Assembly (NCBI GenBank): GCA_008729055.1
Contig: SDUX01000002.1
Span: 7,417,485-7,481,484, forward strand
DNA length: 64,000 nt
Direction of reading: 5' to 3'
DNA from: Pyropia haitanensis
Lineage: Eukaryota > Rhodophyta > Bangiophyceae > Bangiales > Bangiaceae
Below are positions 8,783-19,313 of the stretch, piece after piece. Position numbers and translations under genes: made by a program. The notes beneath the pieces are model-generated. The model made no database searches, was not told the origin of the DNA, and saw nothing but the letters and a program-made list of their open reading frames with translations. Numbering within the stretch: the stretch's first letter is position 1; each line of letters opens with the position of its first letter.

Positions 8783-10698
8783 CTAACGGCGGTATGCCCG
8801 CGGCGGCGTCAGGCAGAGGCTCCCCCCCCCACCAACCGCTCCCCCCCCCCCCCCCGCGCCCGCCCCCCCCCCCGGCGGCGGCGTCGAGTCGGCGTTCAAA
8901 AATGCGCCCACCGCCCCCAAAAACCCGTCGTGCTTCAAAAACCGTGCCACCGTGTCCCCATCCGACCAAAAGCCGACCGCGTATGAGATGGCGTGCATTG
9001 TGTAGGGCACGTCGCGCACAAAGTTGCCGCCAAAGTAGACGTGGTGGAGGCCCAGCAGCCGCGCATTCAGAACCGCCACCTGCCCAATGTTGTACGACAC
9101 CATCCGCAGCAGCGACAGCGCCACGTCAGGGGCGTGAAAGTGGCGTGCGAGGCGCGTGTTGGCCAGCGGCTCCGCGGCGAGGAGGGCGTCCAGGCCCGCC
9201 GCGCGCGCGGCACGGCCGACGCCAGGCAGGGCGGCGAGGACGCCTGCCCAGAGGTACAGGGTGCCAATGACCGCACGCGCCACCGCGCGGTACAGGTCGA
9301 GCGCCGCTGCGTAGACGCCCCGGTGGCCGCCACCCCCACCGCCCCCATCCTCGTCCCGCCGCATGGTGACCTTGCCAAATGACGCGGCAATGACGTCCGG
9401 AGACAAGCCCAGGGCGCCGTACCCCTCTGCGCCGTAAATGTCCCCGACCAGCATATCCACCGCCGCGTTGTCGCCCGCCTTGGTCAGCTCAATCACCTCG
9501 TCAAAGGTCTTGCAGTTGGTGAGCAGCCGGCTGAGCCCCCAAAACGTGCCCCCGCCCAGCGACGAGCCGGACACGCGCGTAAACTGGCCGTGGCCCGTCA
9601 CGTGCACGATGGACACGCCCGACCCAATGTTGACGAGCAGGTACGGGAAGGGGTCCGCGGTGGCGGGCACAAAGACGCGGCGGGGTGGGGGCGGCTCGGC
9701 GGCGCCTGGAGGGGGGGCGCGTGGGGTGGAGCCCGGCCCGCCCGCCGTCCGCCCATTGCGAGCGCCGCCGCCGCTGGGGCGGTCCCCACCCGCGCTGCCA
9801 GTGGTGCCCGTGCTGCCATAGCCGTGGCCGTCGCCACTAGTGCGCACGCCGTTGCCCGCCACAGCGCTTCCCCCACCGTCGGCGCCTCGAAGCGGGGACG
9901 GCGCTGGGGACGGCGGCCGCTCGGCGGCCGCCGAGTGAAACTCGTACACCTCCGCCTCAAAGCGGGTGAGCATCAGGTTGAGCCCCGCGACGGTGCAGGC
10001 CATCTCGTCCAGCCGCACCAGCTGAACCCCCACCACCGTCTCAAACAGGTCTGCGTACTTGTACGCGCCCCCACCCGTCGAACGGATGAGCCGCACCGCG
10101 GAGCTGTCGCTGCTGCAGCTACTGCCGTCGTCGTTGGCGACGCCGCCGCCATCTGCGTAGTTCCTACGGCTGCCGCCACCAGCGCGCCCACCACCATCAC
10201 CACCACCACCACGATCCCCGCCGCCGCCGCCGCCGCCGCCGCCTCCACCACTGCCGCCGCCGCCGCTGCCGCCGCCGCCTCCACCACTGCCGCCGCCGCC
10301 ACTACCGCCGCCGCCGCGGGCGGAGGCGGTGGCGGCACCCCCCCCGCCCTCCCCCGTGCGCCCCGTCGGAGGTACCCCCCCCCCGCGCCCCCCTGGCGGT
10401 TCGTCTGGTCTTCCGCCCTCCCCCGGCGAGTGGGCGCGCCCCCAGTGGGCGCCGAGGAACCGCACACACTCCTCAATCGCGGCGGTTTGAAAGGTGAAAA
10501 AGTGGAGGGTGCCCCGCAGCTCGGGCACGTGCACTGACAGGCGCGAGGCCGCGCGGCGGCCGCCGGGCGTCAGCAGCTCGTCAATGAGCAGGGGGGGGGG
10601 TGGGCGCCAGCCGCCGTCATCGTCCGCGTCACCGTCCGGTTCGGCGGGCGTTTCCGCGTCCCCGCCGCCACCGCCACCGCCGACGCCACCCCCACCAA

Positions 10699-10756
<58 letters not shown>

Positions 10757-11000
10757 TCTATCAGCGACACCCGCGCCGCCGCCTCCGACACCGCCAGCGC
10801 CAGCGTCGTCGCCCCCACCCCTGCCGGGCCGCCCCCCCCCCCCCGCCCCCCCCGCCCCGGCGGTGCCCCCGCCGGCGCACGCGGTCCGGCTGGAGGTACA
10901 TGAGCTTGGCGAGCGTCCCGCCAATGTCGAGCGCGAGCGCGTTGCTCTCGCGCAGCAGGTTGACCCGCCGCAGCAGCGCGAGCGCGGAACCCCGGTCCAC
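8783..11000 (-). CDS. Type II pantothenate kinase, with an apparent frame switch in a homopolymer region
   Basis: Phosphorylates pantothenate to 4'-phosphopantothenate, the first step of CoA synthesis. The N-terminus (ATG at 11000) carries the ATP/phosphate loop LALDIGGTLAKLMYL. The frame must then change between about 10885 and 10620, where G/C runs (about 10831-10852) and a (GCC)n tract (10700-10754) lie. From there one frame runs to the stop at 8783 with all landmarks of eukaryotic PANK: LHFFTFQTAAIEECVRFL, VNIGSGVSIVHV, VSGSSLGGGTFWGLSRLL, DIYGAEGYGALGL, ASFGKV and, near the end, VGFWSDG...HDGFLGAVGAFL. Between domain blocks sit Gly- and Ser-rich inserts that lengthen it well beyond the usual 350-450 residues of the catalytic region. 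The frame break is most simply a sequencing/assembly error in G runs. A short intron there is the alternative. Confidence 0.88.
10700..10754. repeat. (GCC)n trinucleotide repeat inside pantothenate kinase
   Basis: About 18 uninterrupted trinucleotide units occur within the coding span. They read as a polyglycine run on the coding strand in the frame used downstream. Such tracts are polymorphic by slippage and lie in the interval where the kinase frame changes. Confidence 0.85.
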
Positions 11001-13473
11001 GGCGGTGAGGCTGCGCGCCTCGGACGCGGGTGGCCCACACGCCAGCCGGGGGGAGGGGGGGGGGACGTCAGCCGCCGCCGCTGCCGCTTGAACAGGGGGG
11101 GGCGCGGCTCCCCACCGGCGACGCCGCCGCCGCCGCTGCCACCGCCGTCGGCACCGCCATCACCGCAGCCGCCACCACAGTCACCACTAATTGGTGGCGG
11201 GGAGGTGGAGGGAAAGGTGGGGGGGGGCATGCTGCTGGGGGCGGCAGACCAGGCGGGCAGCGGTGGGACGGCTGGGCGGGGCGGCCGGGCCAGGCGGAGC
11301 CAGAGGTCGGGCACGCGGACACCAGCGGCCAGACAGTCGGCGGCGGCGCGGCCACAGCGGACGGACCGGGACAGCGGGGGCGGTGGCCGTCGACTGGGGC
11401 GTCCGGCACGGCCGGGGTGGTGGCGGAGCGGGTTGCGAAGCAGACGGGGGGCGAGCGAAGGAGGGGGGGCACGACGGGGCCGCCTGTGGCACGAACAATG
11501 GGGGGGGGTCGGTCGGGTGGTGCCGTGCGCTGCCCCCATCTGCGGAGGACAGCGCGCGATCCCCTCTTCCGGCCGGTCGGATCGGGGCGCGGGCGGGAGC
11601 CATCACGACCGCACCGATGGCGCAGGTGCAACTGGGCCCTCTGTCTTTTTTAGACGGCCGGCTAGGTCGACCGGTCGTGGCGGCGTGGGTGTGCGGAGGG
11701 CATTCCCGTTGCGCGATCCTCACTCCATTGATCCGCTGCGGGCAGCCAGATTTTCTCAAGTCCCCCCCAGCCTCCCACCGCGGACGTTTAAATTAAAAGC
11801 GGCCTTCCCGCGACCGTGACCGACGGGCTGGTCCCGCGCTGGTCCACGCCCGGCACTATCTGTTTCGTTAGCCCACCCCCCGTCCCCACGCCGCTACAGT
11901 CCACCTGTGCTGCCCCCCCCCCTCCCGCGTCCCCCTCCCGCCCCCCCCCGCTCGAGGCCCATGCCGCGCGACGGGGCCTCCCAGCGGCGGGGCACAGCGA
12001 GACAGCCTGCTGCGCCGCCGCAACGGTCGAGCTCCGGCGGCTGGGTCCCCGGCCCGCGCGGCCGACGGCGCAGAGGGGGGAGGGCGCGTGCGTGCCGCCG
12101 CCGTCGTTGCCGCCCGCCACCGCGCCGCCACCCCGCGCTCACTCCTTCCCAACGCCGGCCGGGCCGGCTCCGCCTGCCTTCTGCCCCTCCCCGCCCCTCC
12201 CCTCGCCGCCGTCCTCTTGCTCGGCGGCGCGACTCGCGCGCGCTGGGCGGTTGGGCCTCTCTCCCGGCCACTCTGTCTGGGCTCATCCCCCGCCAGCTCC
12301 AGCTTGCCCCGCCTCTTGCCGCTGCCGTCGCCACCAAGGCTCTGCGGGGGCTCGCTGTCGTCGCCCCGACGCCCCGTCCTCCCGCCCGCTGCCTGCTCAT
12401 TCATTGTCTGTCCCGGTCGGCTGCGCGTGCGCAAAATTTTGTGCCGCCCCTTCCCCGCGGCGGCGCGTCCCCACCCCGCCCGCCTCCGCCCCCCCGTCCC
12501 CCTCCGCCTCCGCCCCCCTTCCCTCTCCCCCCCCCGCCCCCCGACCCCCCCGTCCCCTCCCCCACTCCCTTGCTGCTGCCATCGCCCGCCACCGTGTACA
12601 GCAACGTCTCGGTTGGCGTGCGCGCTTCGCGTGCCGACGCACGTGGCTTGTTTATTTTTCCAACGCGCCGGGGGGGGCTGAGGCGGGGGTGAGGCGGAGG
12701 GAGGAGCGGGGCGGGAGTGTCCTTTGTGTGGCTGGCCCCTGAGTCACCGTCCCTGTTCGTGGGGTGGCTGAGCGCTGGCCGGCGCCACGGCGTGCTCCCA
12801 CCTGCGCTCTCTCCACCGCCTGGCGTGGCCTGTCGCATTTTTTGGGCGCCTCCCTCCCCTTCGACCTACCCGCCCCCACCCCACTGCCGCCCTGTCGGAC
12901 CGTTGCTGCTTCTGACACCTCTGGTGCTGCTCGAGACCCGCCCACCTCCCCGCTCACCTCCCCCCACCCGCCCCACCACGTTGGGCAACGGGGTGGCCTT
13001 TCACACGTCCGCCCTTGACGCCTGTTGCTGCATTGGTGGCTCCCGCTGCACGCACCTGTGGCGTGTCCCGGCCCGGCCCGGTCCGCCACCGTGGGCGCAG
13101 GCGCCATTGGTTCGTGTTTTTTTTTTGTTGCTCGGTGCTCTGCTCTTGGGTCGGAGCGCGAGCGCGTGTCACGGCGTGGCGGCAGCGCAGCGACCGCCTG
13201 GCGGTGGTGGTGTCCTTGTGTGCCGTCTCGGGTTCGCACACGGCGGGGGGGTGGTGGGTGCAGCGGGAGGGGGGGGTTGTTGCTGTGGCTCTGCTGGGGC
13301 TCGGCGTCATCACTGTCGCGGGGTGGCGGACAACGACGTGGCGGGCGGCAACAGCTGTGGCGTCGGTACCTGCTGCTTGCCGTCGGAGACGGCGCGACGA
13401 CGCTGCGTCGCATCGGTCTGGGCGCGGCGCGGGCGGGTCCGCGCTTCCCGCGACGCACCCAACGGTTGACGCG
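11001..13473. other. 2.5 kb gap between divergent kinase and phosphatase genes; no gene supported
   Basis: C/T-rich spacer with long open frames on both strands made of Pro, Arg and Ala. None has a recognisable domain and they overlap one another. An AT-rich word TTTAAATTAAAAG stands out at 11787-11799 against the GC background and could be a core promoter element, but it is about 790 bp from the kinase ATG and 1.7 kb from the phosphatase ATG. A T run lies at 13118-13127. Confidence 0.4.
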
Positions 13474-15554
13474 ATGACTGGCACGACGGCCACCCCGTTG
13501 GTGCCGCCGCTGGACGCGGCGCTTTTGAATGGGAGCGCAGCCGCCACCGCTCCTGCGACGGGGACGGGACCGGCGGCCCAGGCTGGGCAGCCGCCTGGAA
13601 AAGGCTTCTCCGCCGTGCCTCTGACCACCCCAACGTCGGTCCTTGGGGGGGATGGGCTGACGGACTCCCCCGTTGCGAGTGCGGCTGCGTCCCGACCGGC
13701 CACCCCTGGCGGTGGTGACGCGCCGGGCGCCAATGGCGCCGCCGCAGTGGGTGGCTCGGCTGCCGCCGCGACACCGTCAGCGGCCGCGGCGTCGGCAGGG
13801 GGGGCTCCGGCGGGGGCGCCAACAGCTGCGGCGGCGCCGCCGACGCCCCCACTATCGGGCATCATTCACAGCGTTGTACCGACGACAGCTCGACCATCGG
13901 CCGGCGCCGGAGGGGCCGGCGGCTCCACGGGTGCAGGCGGCGGCAGCCCCGGGAGTGTCAACTCGCCCCGGGCGGTGGGATCGCCACGCCGGTCGGCGCT
14001 GGTACGATTATTTTCCGCGTCGCCCAAGGCGGGTGGGGCGACGTCGGCGGCGACCGCTGGGGTCGACGCGGGGGCGGCGGAGGAAGAAGATGAGGAAGAC
14101 TGCGAAGATGATGGTACGTGTGTGACGTGGTGTGAGGGGGACGTGGTGTACTGTACCATTGTGCGTGTGTGAGCGTGTGCTGTGGTGGGTGCCCACGAGT
14201 AGTGCTGCAGCTGGTGTCGAAAGTGTGCTGACTGCCTTGACTCCTCCGGTGTAATGTTGTCTCCTGTCTGTGCTCTCCTTGTCGTATTTGTGGACCTGCC
14301 CGGTTCTGGCATGTTGCAGGCATGAAGAAGAAGAAGACTCTGCTCCACCGCATCATCCATCGCCTCTTGAAGCGCCCCCCGCTGGATGTGGCATCGACTG
14401 CTCCCTCTGCACCGCCGCTGTCGGTCAGTGATTCTTCATCACTGATGGCCCAGCTGCTGGCACTACCCCCCACGTTCACGCCAGCATCTCCACTGCTGCC
14501 GCCCGCTGCTGGACACCTGGCGTCGCGGCCGACACTGGTGCTTGACCTGGACGAGACGCTGGTGCACTCCTCATTTACCTACTTGGCCGACGCACACCTC
14601 ACACTGCCGCTGACCATCAGCGGCGAGACGGCGGTTGCGTACGTGCGGAAGCGCCCGCGCGTGGATGAGTTTCTCGCCGCCGTTGCTGACATCTTTGAGG
14701 TGGTGGTGTTTACGGCCTCCCTGGCCCTCTACGCTGACCCCGTGTTGGACGAGCTGTCTGCGTCGGCGGCGGCCATTCACGGTGGCAACCCAGCGGACAT
14801 GATCCACGGCCGGCTCTACCGGGAACACTGCGTGATGGTGGGTGGCGTCTTTGTCAAAGACCTGACCCGTCTCGGGCGAGACGTCAAGCAGGTGATTATT
14901 GTAGACAACTCGCCCATCTCATACGCCATGCAGCCTGAGAACGCGGTACACATCATTGACTTTATCGACGATGAGGCAGACGGTGAGCTGGACAAGACGC
15001 TCGCCAAGGTGTTGACAATGCGCGACGTTCCAGACGTGCGCAATGTTATTAGGCCACCACCAAAGCAGGCGGGCGCTGCGGCCGCGGACAGCACTGCGGG
15101 AGGCGGAGACAAGGCGGGAGGGCGGTCTTCAAAGCCGACGGTCCCGCCGCTGGCGGCCATGGAGGCTTCCAAGGGTGGCCGGCGGGGATCGTCGCAGCCT
15201 GGCGGGGATGTACCTGCCGCTGCCAGCGCTGGCACAACGCCGGTGGCGGTGCCTGGTGGGCCTGACTCGCCCGTCACGCCACCAGTTATGGGGGAGGGGC
15301 GGGGAGTTGCGGTTGGTATTGAGACGGAGTCGCCAGCTGGCTCTGACGAGCCCACAGAGGCGGCGGCGCGGTCGGCCGACGACGCGGGCGGCGCCATGGC
15401 CGCGGTCGCCACGGGTCAACCGGATGCGACGGCGGCGGCGGCGGCGACGGCGGGAGCCAAGGGCAAGGGCACCGCTGCCGAGGCCGTCGTCCCGGGCACG
15501 CCCGTAACGCCATCAGGTCCCTTCTCTGACGCGTCCACGGCGATGCAAACGTAG
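13474..15554 (+). CDS. FCP/SCP-type phosphatase of the HAD (NIF) family, two exons
   Basis: Exons are 13474-14113 and 14320-15554. The intron starts GTACGTGTG and ends TTGCAG, splits a Gly codon (G|GC) and yields 624 residues. The catalytic domain starts at LVLDLDETLVHSS with D289 and D291 as the DXDX(T/V) nucleophile and acid. It continues through YVRKRPRVDEFL, VVVFTASLALYADPVLD and VIIVDNSPISYAMQPENA, and matches CTD small phosphatases that remove phosphate from the RNA polymerase II tail or from SMAD-like and other phosphoserine targets. The N-terminal 280 residues and the C-terminal 160 are Ala/Gly/Pro-rich and acidic, without a domain. An upstream in-frame ATG at 13015 is possible, but 13474 is preferred because the 5' extension looks non-coding. 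Nuclear function is inferred from the family. Confidence 0.87.
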
Positions 15555-16014
15555 CGACCGAGCCACACCCGCCTGTCCGCCTGCAGTGTGTCAAGTCTCT
15601 TGTCTCACGCGGGTTCGACTATCTATCTCTTCCCTCCACTGATAAACACCGAGAGGTATTGTCGGCCTCAGCGCGCGTCCACCACACGCGCAGTCCCAGG
15701 TAGCACGCAGTGCGTGATCGCGATCTGTTACGTCGCGCGCGATTGCATAGTGAGGCATGCGCGCCGGCGCGACCGTCGGCCACGATTTCCCACGTCCGGC
15801 AAGCCACCGGTGCCACAGTACCAGCGCACAGTGCGTCAACACACGGCCCGCGCTGCCAGTGGGCAACGCGCCAACAACCTGCCGCCACCCTCTCTCCCCT
15901 CCCACAGCGGCCGGCCGCCACAACGCCCTTGTGCGCGCATTGGGGCAGCACCGGGACATGCCCGACAGCGGCTCCGTCCTCCTCATCACAACTTCCCCTC
16001 CCCCCAAACTGCCC
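15555..16014. other. Convergent intergenic spacer, 460 bp
   Basis: It separates the 3' ends of the phosphatase (plus) and the p24 gene (minus). It has no recognisable coding or RNA feature and presumably holds both 3' untranslated regions. Confidence 0.4.
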
Positions 16015-17136
16015 CTACAGCACCTTCTTCTTGTTCAGGTGCCGCCACACGGCCCACGCCTGCCCCCCAGATACAGCCAGCAGCACGCCTACGCTCACCG
16101 CCGCCGCCCGCACGACCCGCCCGCCCGTAACCGAGTTGAAGCGCGCCAAGCTCTCCTCCCGCCGCTTCACCTCGTCCATCCGGACGGTGAGGCCGTCGAG
16201 CTCCGCGGCGGTCTCGGCGAGCGCCACCTGCAGGCTGCCCAGGTGCTCCCGCAGCGCCAGCCCGCCCCAGTCGTGCGCCGAAGAGCCCGACGACAGCGTC
16301 AGACGCACCCGCCGCGACACCCCCGCCGCGGGCTGCACCGCGCCGCTGTGTGACACACACACTTCGTAGCGAGTGGTGGTCCACGCGGCGGCGTCGTCAA
16401 ACCCGTCTGAGTCGTCCGCGCCGCCGCCGCTGCGGTCAGGACCAGATGGGGGTGGCGCCGCGGCGGCGCCGTCGGGGTCGTCCCAGTCCTTGTCTTCCAG
16501 CGAGAAGTCATCAGCCCACGGGTCGTCGCCGTGCGCCTGTGGGTTGGCCTCCTTTGGGTGGTCTTCTTGGAGGAGGGAACGACGGTGACCGCCGCTGCCG
16601 ACGCCGCCACTGTTGCCACGGCCACCGTCAACGCCACCACCACCACCGCCGCCACCACCACCGCCAACGCCACCGCCGCTGGTGCCCGCCCTGGCAGCCG
16701 CTGCCGCGGCGCGGGCGGCACGGGCGGCGGTCGCGTCCCGCCCATCCACCACTCGCGGGGCCGCGGGGTGCCCACTCCCCCCCCCGACTGCCGGGCTCGT
16801 AAACGCAAACTTGACATGGTCCACATTCTCCCGCCTGTACATGACCGCTCCCGCACCGCCGTCAGAGGTCACGACCACGTCGACGGGCATGGAGCCGTGG
16901 GCAGCGGTGACGAAAATTTCGCCATACACCCGCGTCGCAGGCGGGACGGCGTCGGTGAAGCAGCGGCGGCCGCCCGATGGCAGCACAAACGTCAGGGCCG
17001 CCGCGGTGGGGGGGGCGGGGAGGAGCCCCGCGGCCGCGGCCGCCGCCACCGCGGCGGCCAGGAGCCGCCGCCGCCCCACCGGCGGGGCCCCGACGCGCCG
17101 GCCGCGGTGGCCGGCGCGACGGCCAAGAGGTGCCAT
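16015..17136 (-). CDS. p24/TMED (emp24/gp25L) cargo receptor with GOLD domain
   Basis: p24 proteins shuttle between ER and Golgi in COPI/COPII vesicles and help select cargo such as GPI-anchored proteins. The 373-residue frame has an N-terminal signal peptide (LLAAAVAAAAAAGLLPAPPT), then the start of a GOLD domain (LTFVLPSGGRRCFTDAVPP...VYGEIFV). After a long low-complexity insert (about residues 120-230, poly-Gly and acidic) the domain closes with YEVCVSHSG and RRVRLTLSSG. A coiled coil (LGSLQVALAETAAELDGLTVRMDEVKRREES), one membrane segment and a short tail follow. The tail ends KKKVL, which places lysines at -3 and -4 as in COPI retrieval signals. Typical p24 proteins have about 200-230 residues, so the insert is unusual. 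Start chosen at 17136 because it directly precedes the signal peptide; an ATG at 17238 is also in frame. Confidence 0.85.
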   Translation of the reverse strand: MAPLGRRAGHRGRRVGAPPVGRRRLLAAAVAAAAAAGLLPAPPTAAALTFVLPSGGRRCFTDAVPPATRVYGEIFVTAAHGSMPVDVVVTSDGGAGAVMYRRENVDHVKFAFTSPAVGGGSGHPAAPRVVDGRDATAARAARAAAAAARAGTSGGGVGGGGGGGGGGGVDGGRGNSGGVGSGGHRRSLLQEDHPKEANPQAHGDDPWADDFSLEDKDWDDPDGAAAAPPPSGPDRSGGGADDSDGFDDAAAWTTTRYEVCVSHSGAVQPAAGVSRRVRLTLSSGSSAHDWGGLALREHLGSLQVALAETAAELDGLTVRMDEVKRREESLARFNSVTGGRVVRAAAVSVGVLLAVSGGQAWAVWRHLNKKKVL

Positions 17137-19313
17137 GGCAGCAGGGAGGGAAAAGAGGGGGGAGAGGGGGGCGCGCAGCCTCCTCGGCAAGCTAGTGCCC
17201 GACAACCATGGGTGTCCACCAACGGGGAAGTGCCCCACCCACCACCCCGCGCAGCCCTGCGGTGTCGGTGCTGTCGACGACCTTGAACGCAGCTAGAGAC
17301 GGTAATTTCGATCGCCAAATTCCCTTCAGGAGGGTACAGCGACGTGGCGCTGCAACCCCCCTGCGACAAGGACGTCTGACAAACACGGACAGGGGTGGGT
17401 GGAAGCGTTGCCCCTCCGCCTCGAGCGATGCCGGCAACAGCAGCGACCATTCAGTAGAGGTATGTAGGGGACGCTTCCGCATCGGGTTGGAGTGAACCCT
17501 CGCGCTATGCGTGCCGAGTTTTCATGCGCCGCTTCCGCCGCCCCGACGAAGACCCCTTGCTGCAAACGTGAGGCTGTCTTGTTGACGCCGTCGTGGATGA
17601 ACGCCGTAGGGACGAGCCCGCCCGGCGTCCCTCCACACATCATTCCTAGTCTGTCGTCTGTCGTCTGGGGGGAGTACATTCTGCTGAGGCGGTAGACAAC
17701 CCTCACCGGTCACTGGTAGAGCTCACGCCCGCTTCAATCGGGGGCGTGACCATCGTGAACACAGAGCTGTCGATACAAACATGAGAGGTTGGGCGTCGAC
17801 GACTGTAGACTCCCACCTGCAGTGACCCTCACTAGGCGACGGGCAAGCCTGGGTCCAAACCCAACTGCAATGCTCGATGAGGTGGTCGTTGCGCGCCATC
17901 CCAATTGACACCCGATGCCTGACCGTCACAGAAGATACTGGGTTCTGGCGCGCGAGGAGGGAATCCCAGCCGAGACGAGCCGAACTAAGAGTAGCAGGAG
18001 CAAGGTGGCGTGTTGCGGCTAGTAATGGTACAGCTGCCATCAGGCAGCAAAGGAAGCGGGACACAGGAAGGTGGGTACATGGTAACGACCGCAGCGAACA
18101 TCGTGGACGCGCGAGAAGAGATTCAAGACGACCACATGTACGCGAACAGACAACCATGCAAGCCACACGACTGATCCACGACGCACCCACGACCCACACA
18201 CAAGAGACCACTGCGACAGTAAGAAACAAGCACATGGGGGGATGCCATCAAACGTCACAAACAACTACACCAAGAACCGTCCGAGCACCCATCAAACCCA
18301 GTTCCACGTCAGTTGCCGAGCTGCAACAAGAGCACGGGACCTCAACAGCCGTGCGCGTGTGCGCCGTGCCGCCGTACCAGAGCGGGCGGGCGACATCCGC
18401 ATCGTCCTTCAGAAAGCTGGGTTAGAATTGAGTGGTCACGGCACCGGGGTGCCTCTACCCAAGATAACGCAATAGTTTGTAAAAAAAAAACTAGTTTTCA
18501 TCACAGGACAAGGAAGGGGGGGAGCATGAAGGGAGGGGGGGGCGGGGGGGAGGAGAGGGGAAGGGAGAACAGCGTCTCCCTCCGCCTCGCACCGATGGGC
18601 GGGGCCAGGCCGTCCGGGGATGACCCTACGGAGCAGCGACAGCGTAGCTCCACGCGATCTCATCAGACGTACCTCGAGCACCACGATGGATGCACCACGT
18701 CGCACAGGCGCAGCAGCCGTAGGAAACACGGCGCGTGGCTGGCGCGATGTGTTGCGGACAACGACGGCGCTCTGGGAAGGGGTCGCAAGGTGGCGTCGAG
18801 GATACGCTCTTGTTCGCCTTCGCCCCGCCAAGCGACTTCCCCTGACAAGTCAGCCTTTCGATTTGCTGAGAGTCCGATCAACTCTGTCTTGCTGCAACGT
18901 GTCAAAAGTCCGTTGGATTTCCCAGTCAAACCAGTCGACATTCACCATGACCTGCCAACCTGGATCACTTTCTTCAATTCTGGACACCCGGGCAGCTCCG
19001 GCGCGCCCCCCCCCCCGCTGGCAATCCAAGGTGGGGGGGGGCGGCGGGACGGAGATGCCTCTGCCATCCTATTGCACGCCGCGCCCGCCCACACCGCTCC
19101 GGCCTCGACGCGGACGCGTCGGCTCCACGGCCGGCGGTCGGCCCGTGCGGGAGCCCGCCGGCGCCCCCTCCCTCCCTATCGGGCACCCACCCACCCACCG
19201 GGCACCCACCCGCCCGCGGCCGGCGCTGTCGGCACGCGCCGCCACTGTCGTCGTGTGCCGCCCCGCTCCCCCCCCCCCCCCCATCTCTCTTTGCCCCCCC
19301 CCCGCTCGTCACC
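17137..19313. other. 2.2 kb divergent intergenic region; no gene supported
   Basis: It lies between the start of the p24 gene (minus) and the start of the CPBP protease (plus). From about 17400 to 18950 the base composition drops to a more even GC content. Open frames there (for example 17877-18425) contain no domain I recognise. A perfect 8-bp stem with an 11-base loop lies at 17723-17749 (TCACGCCC...GGGCGTGA), and an A run at 18481-18490. Both flanking genes have C/T-rich leaders immediately before their ATGs. Confidence 0.4.

Noticed and set aside
14639..14646. GTACGTGC inside the phosphatase as a possible splice donor
   Set aside because: It encodes the conserved YVRKR stretch of the catalytic domain, and the frame continues without a break.
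15600..15625. GGGTTCGACT resembling a tRNA T-loop
   Set aside because: No pairing T-stem, acceptor or anticodon arm could be folded around it.
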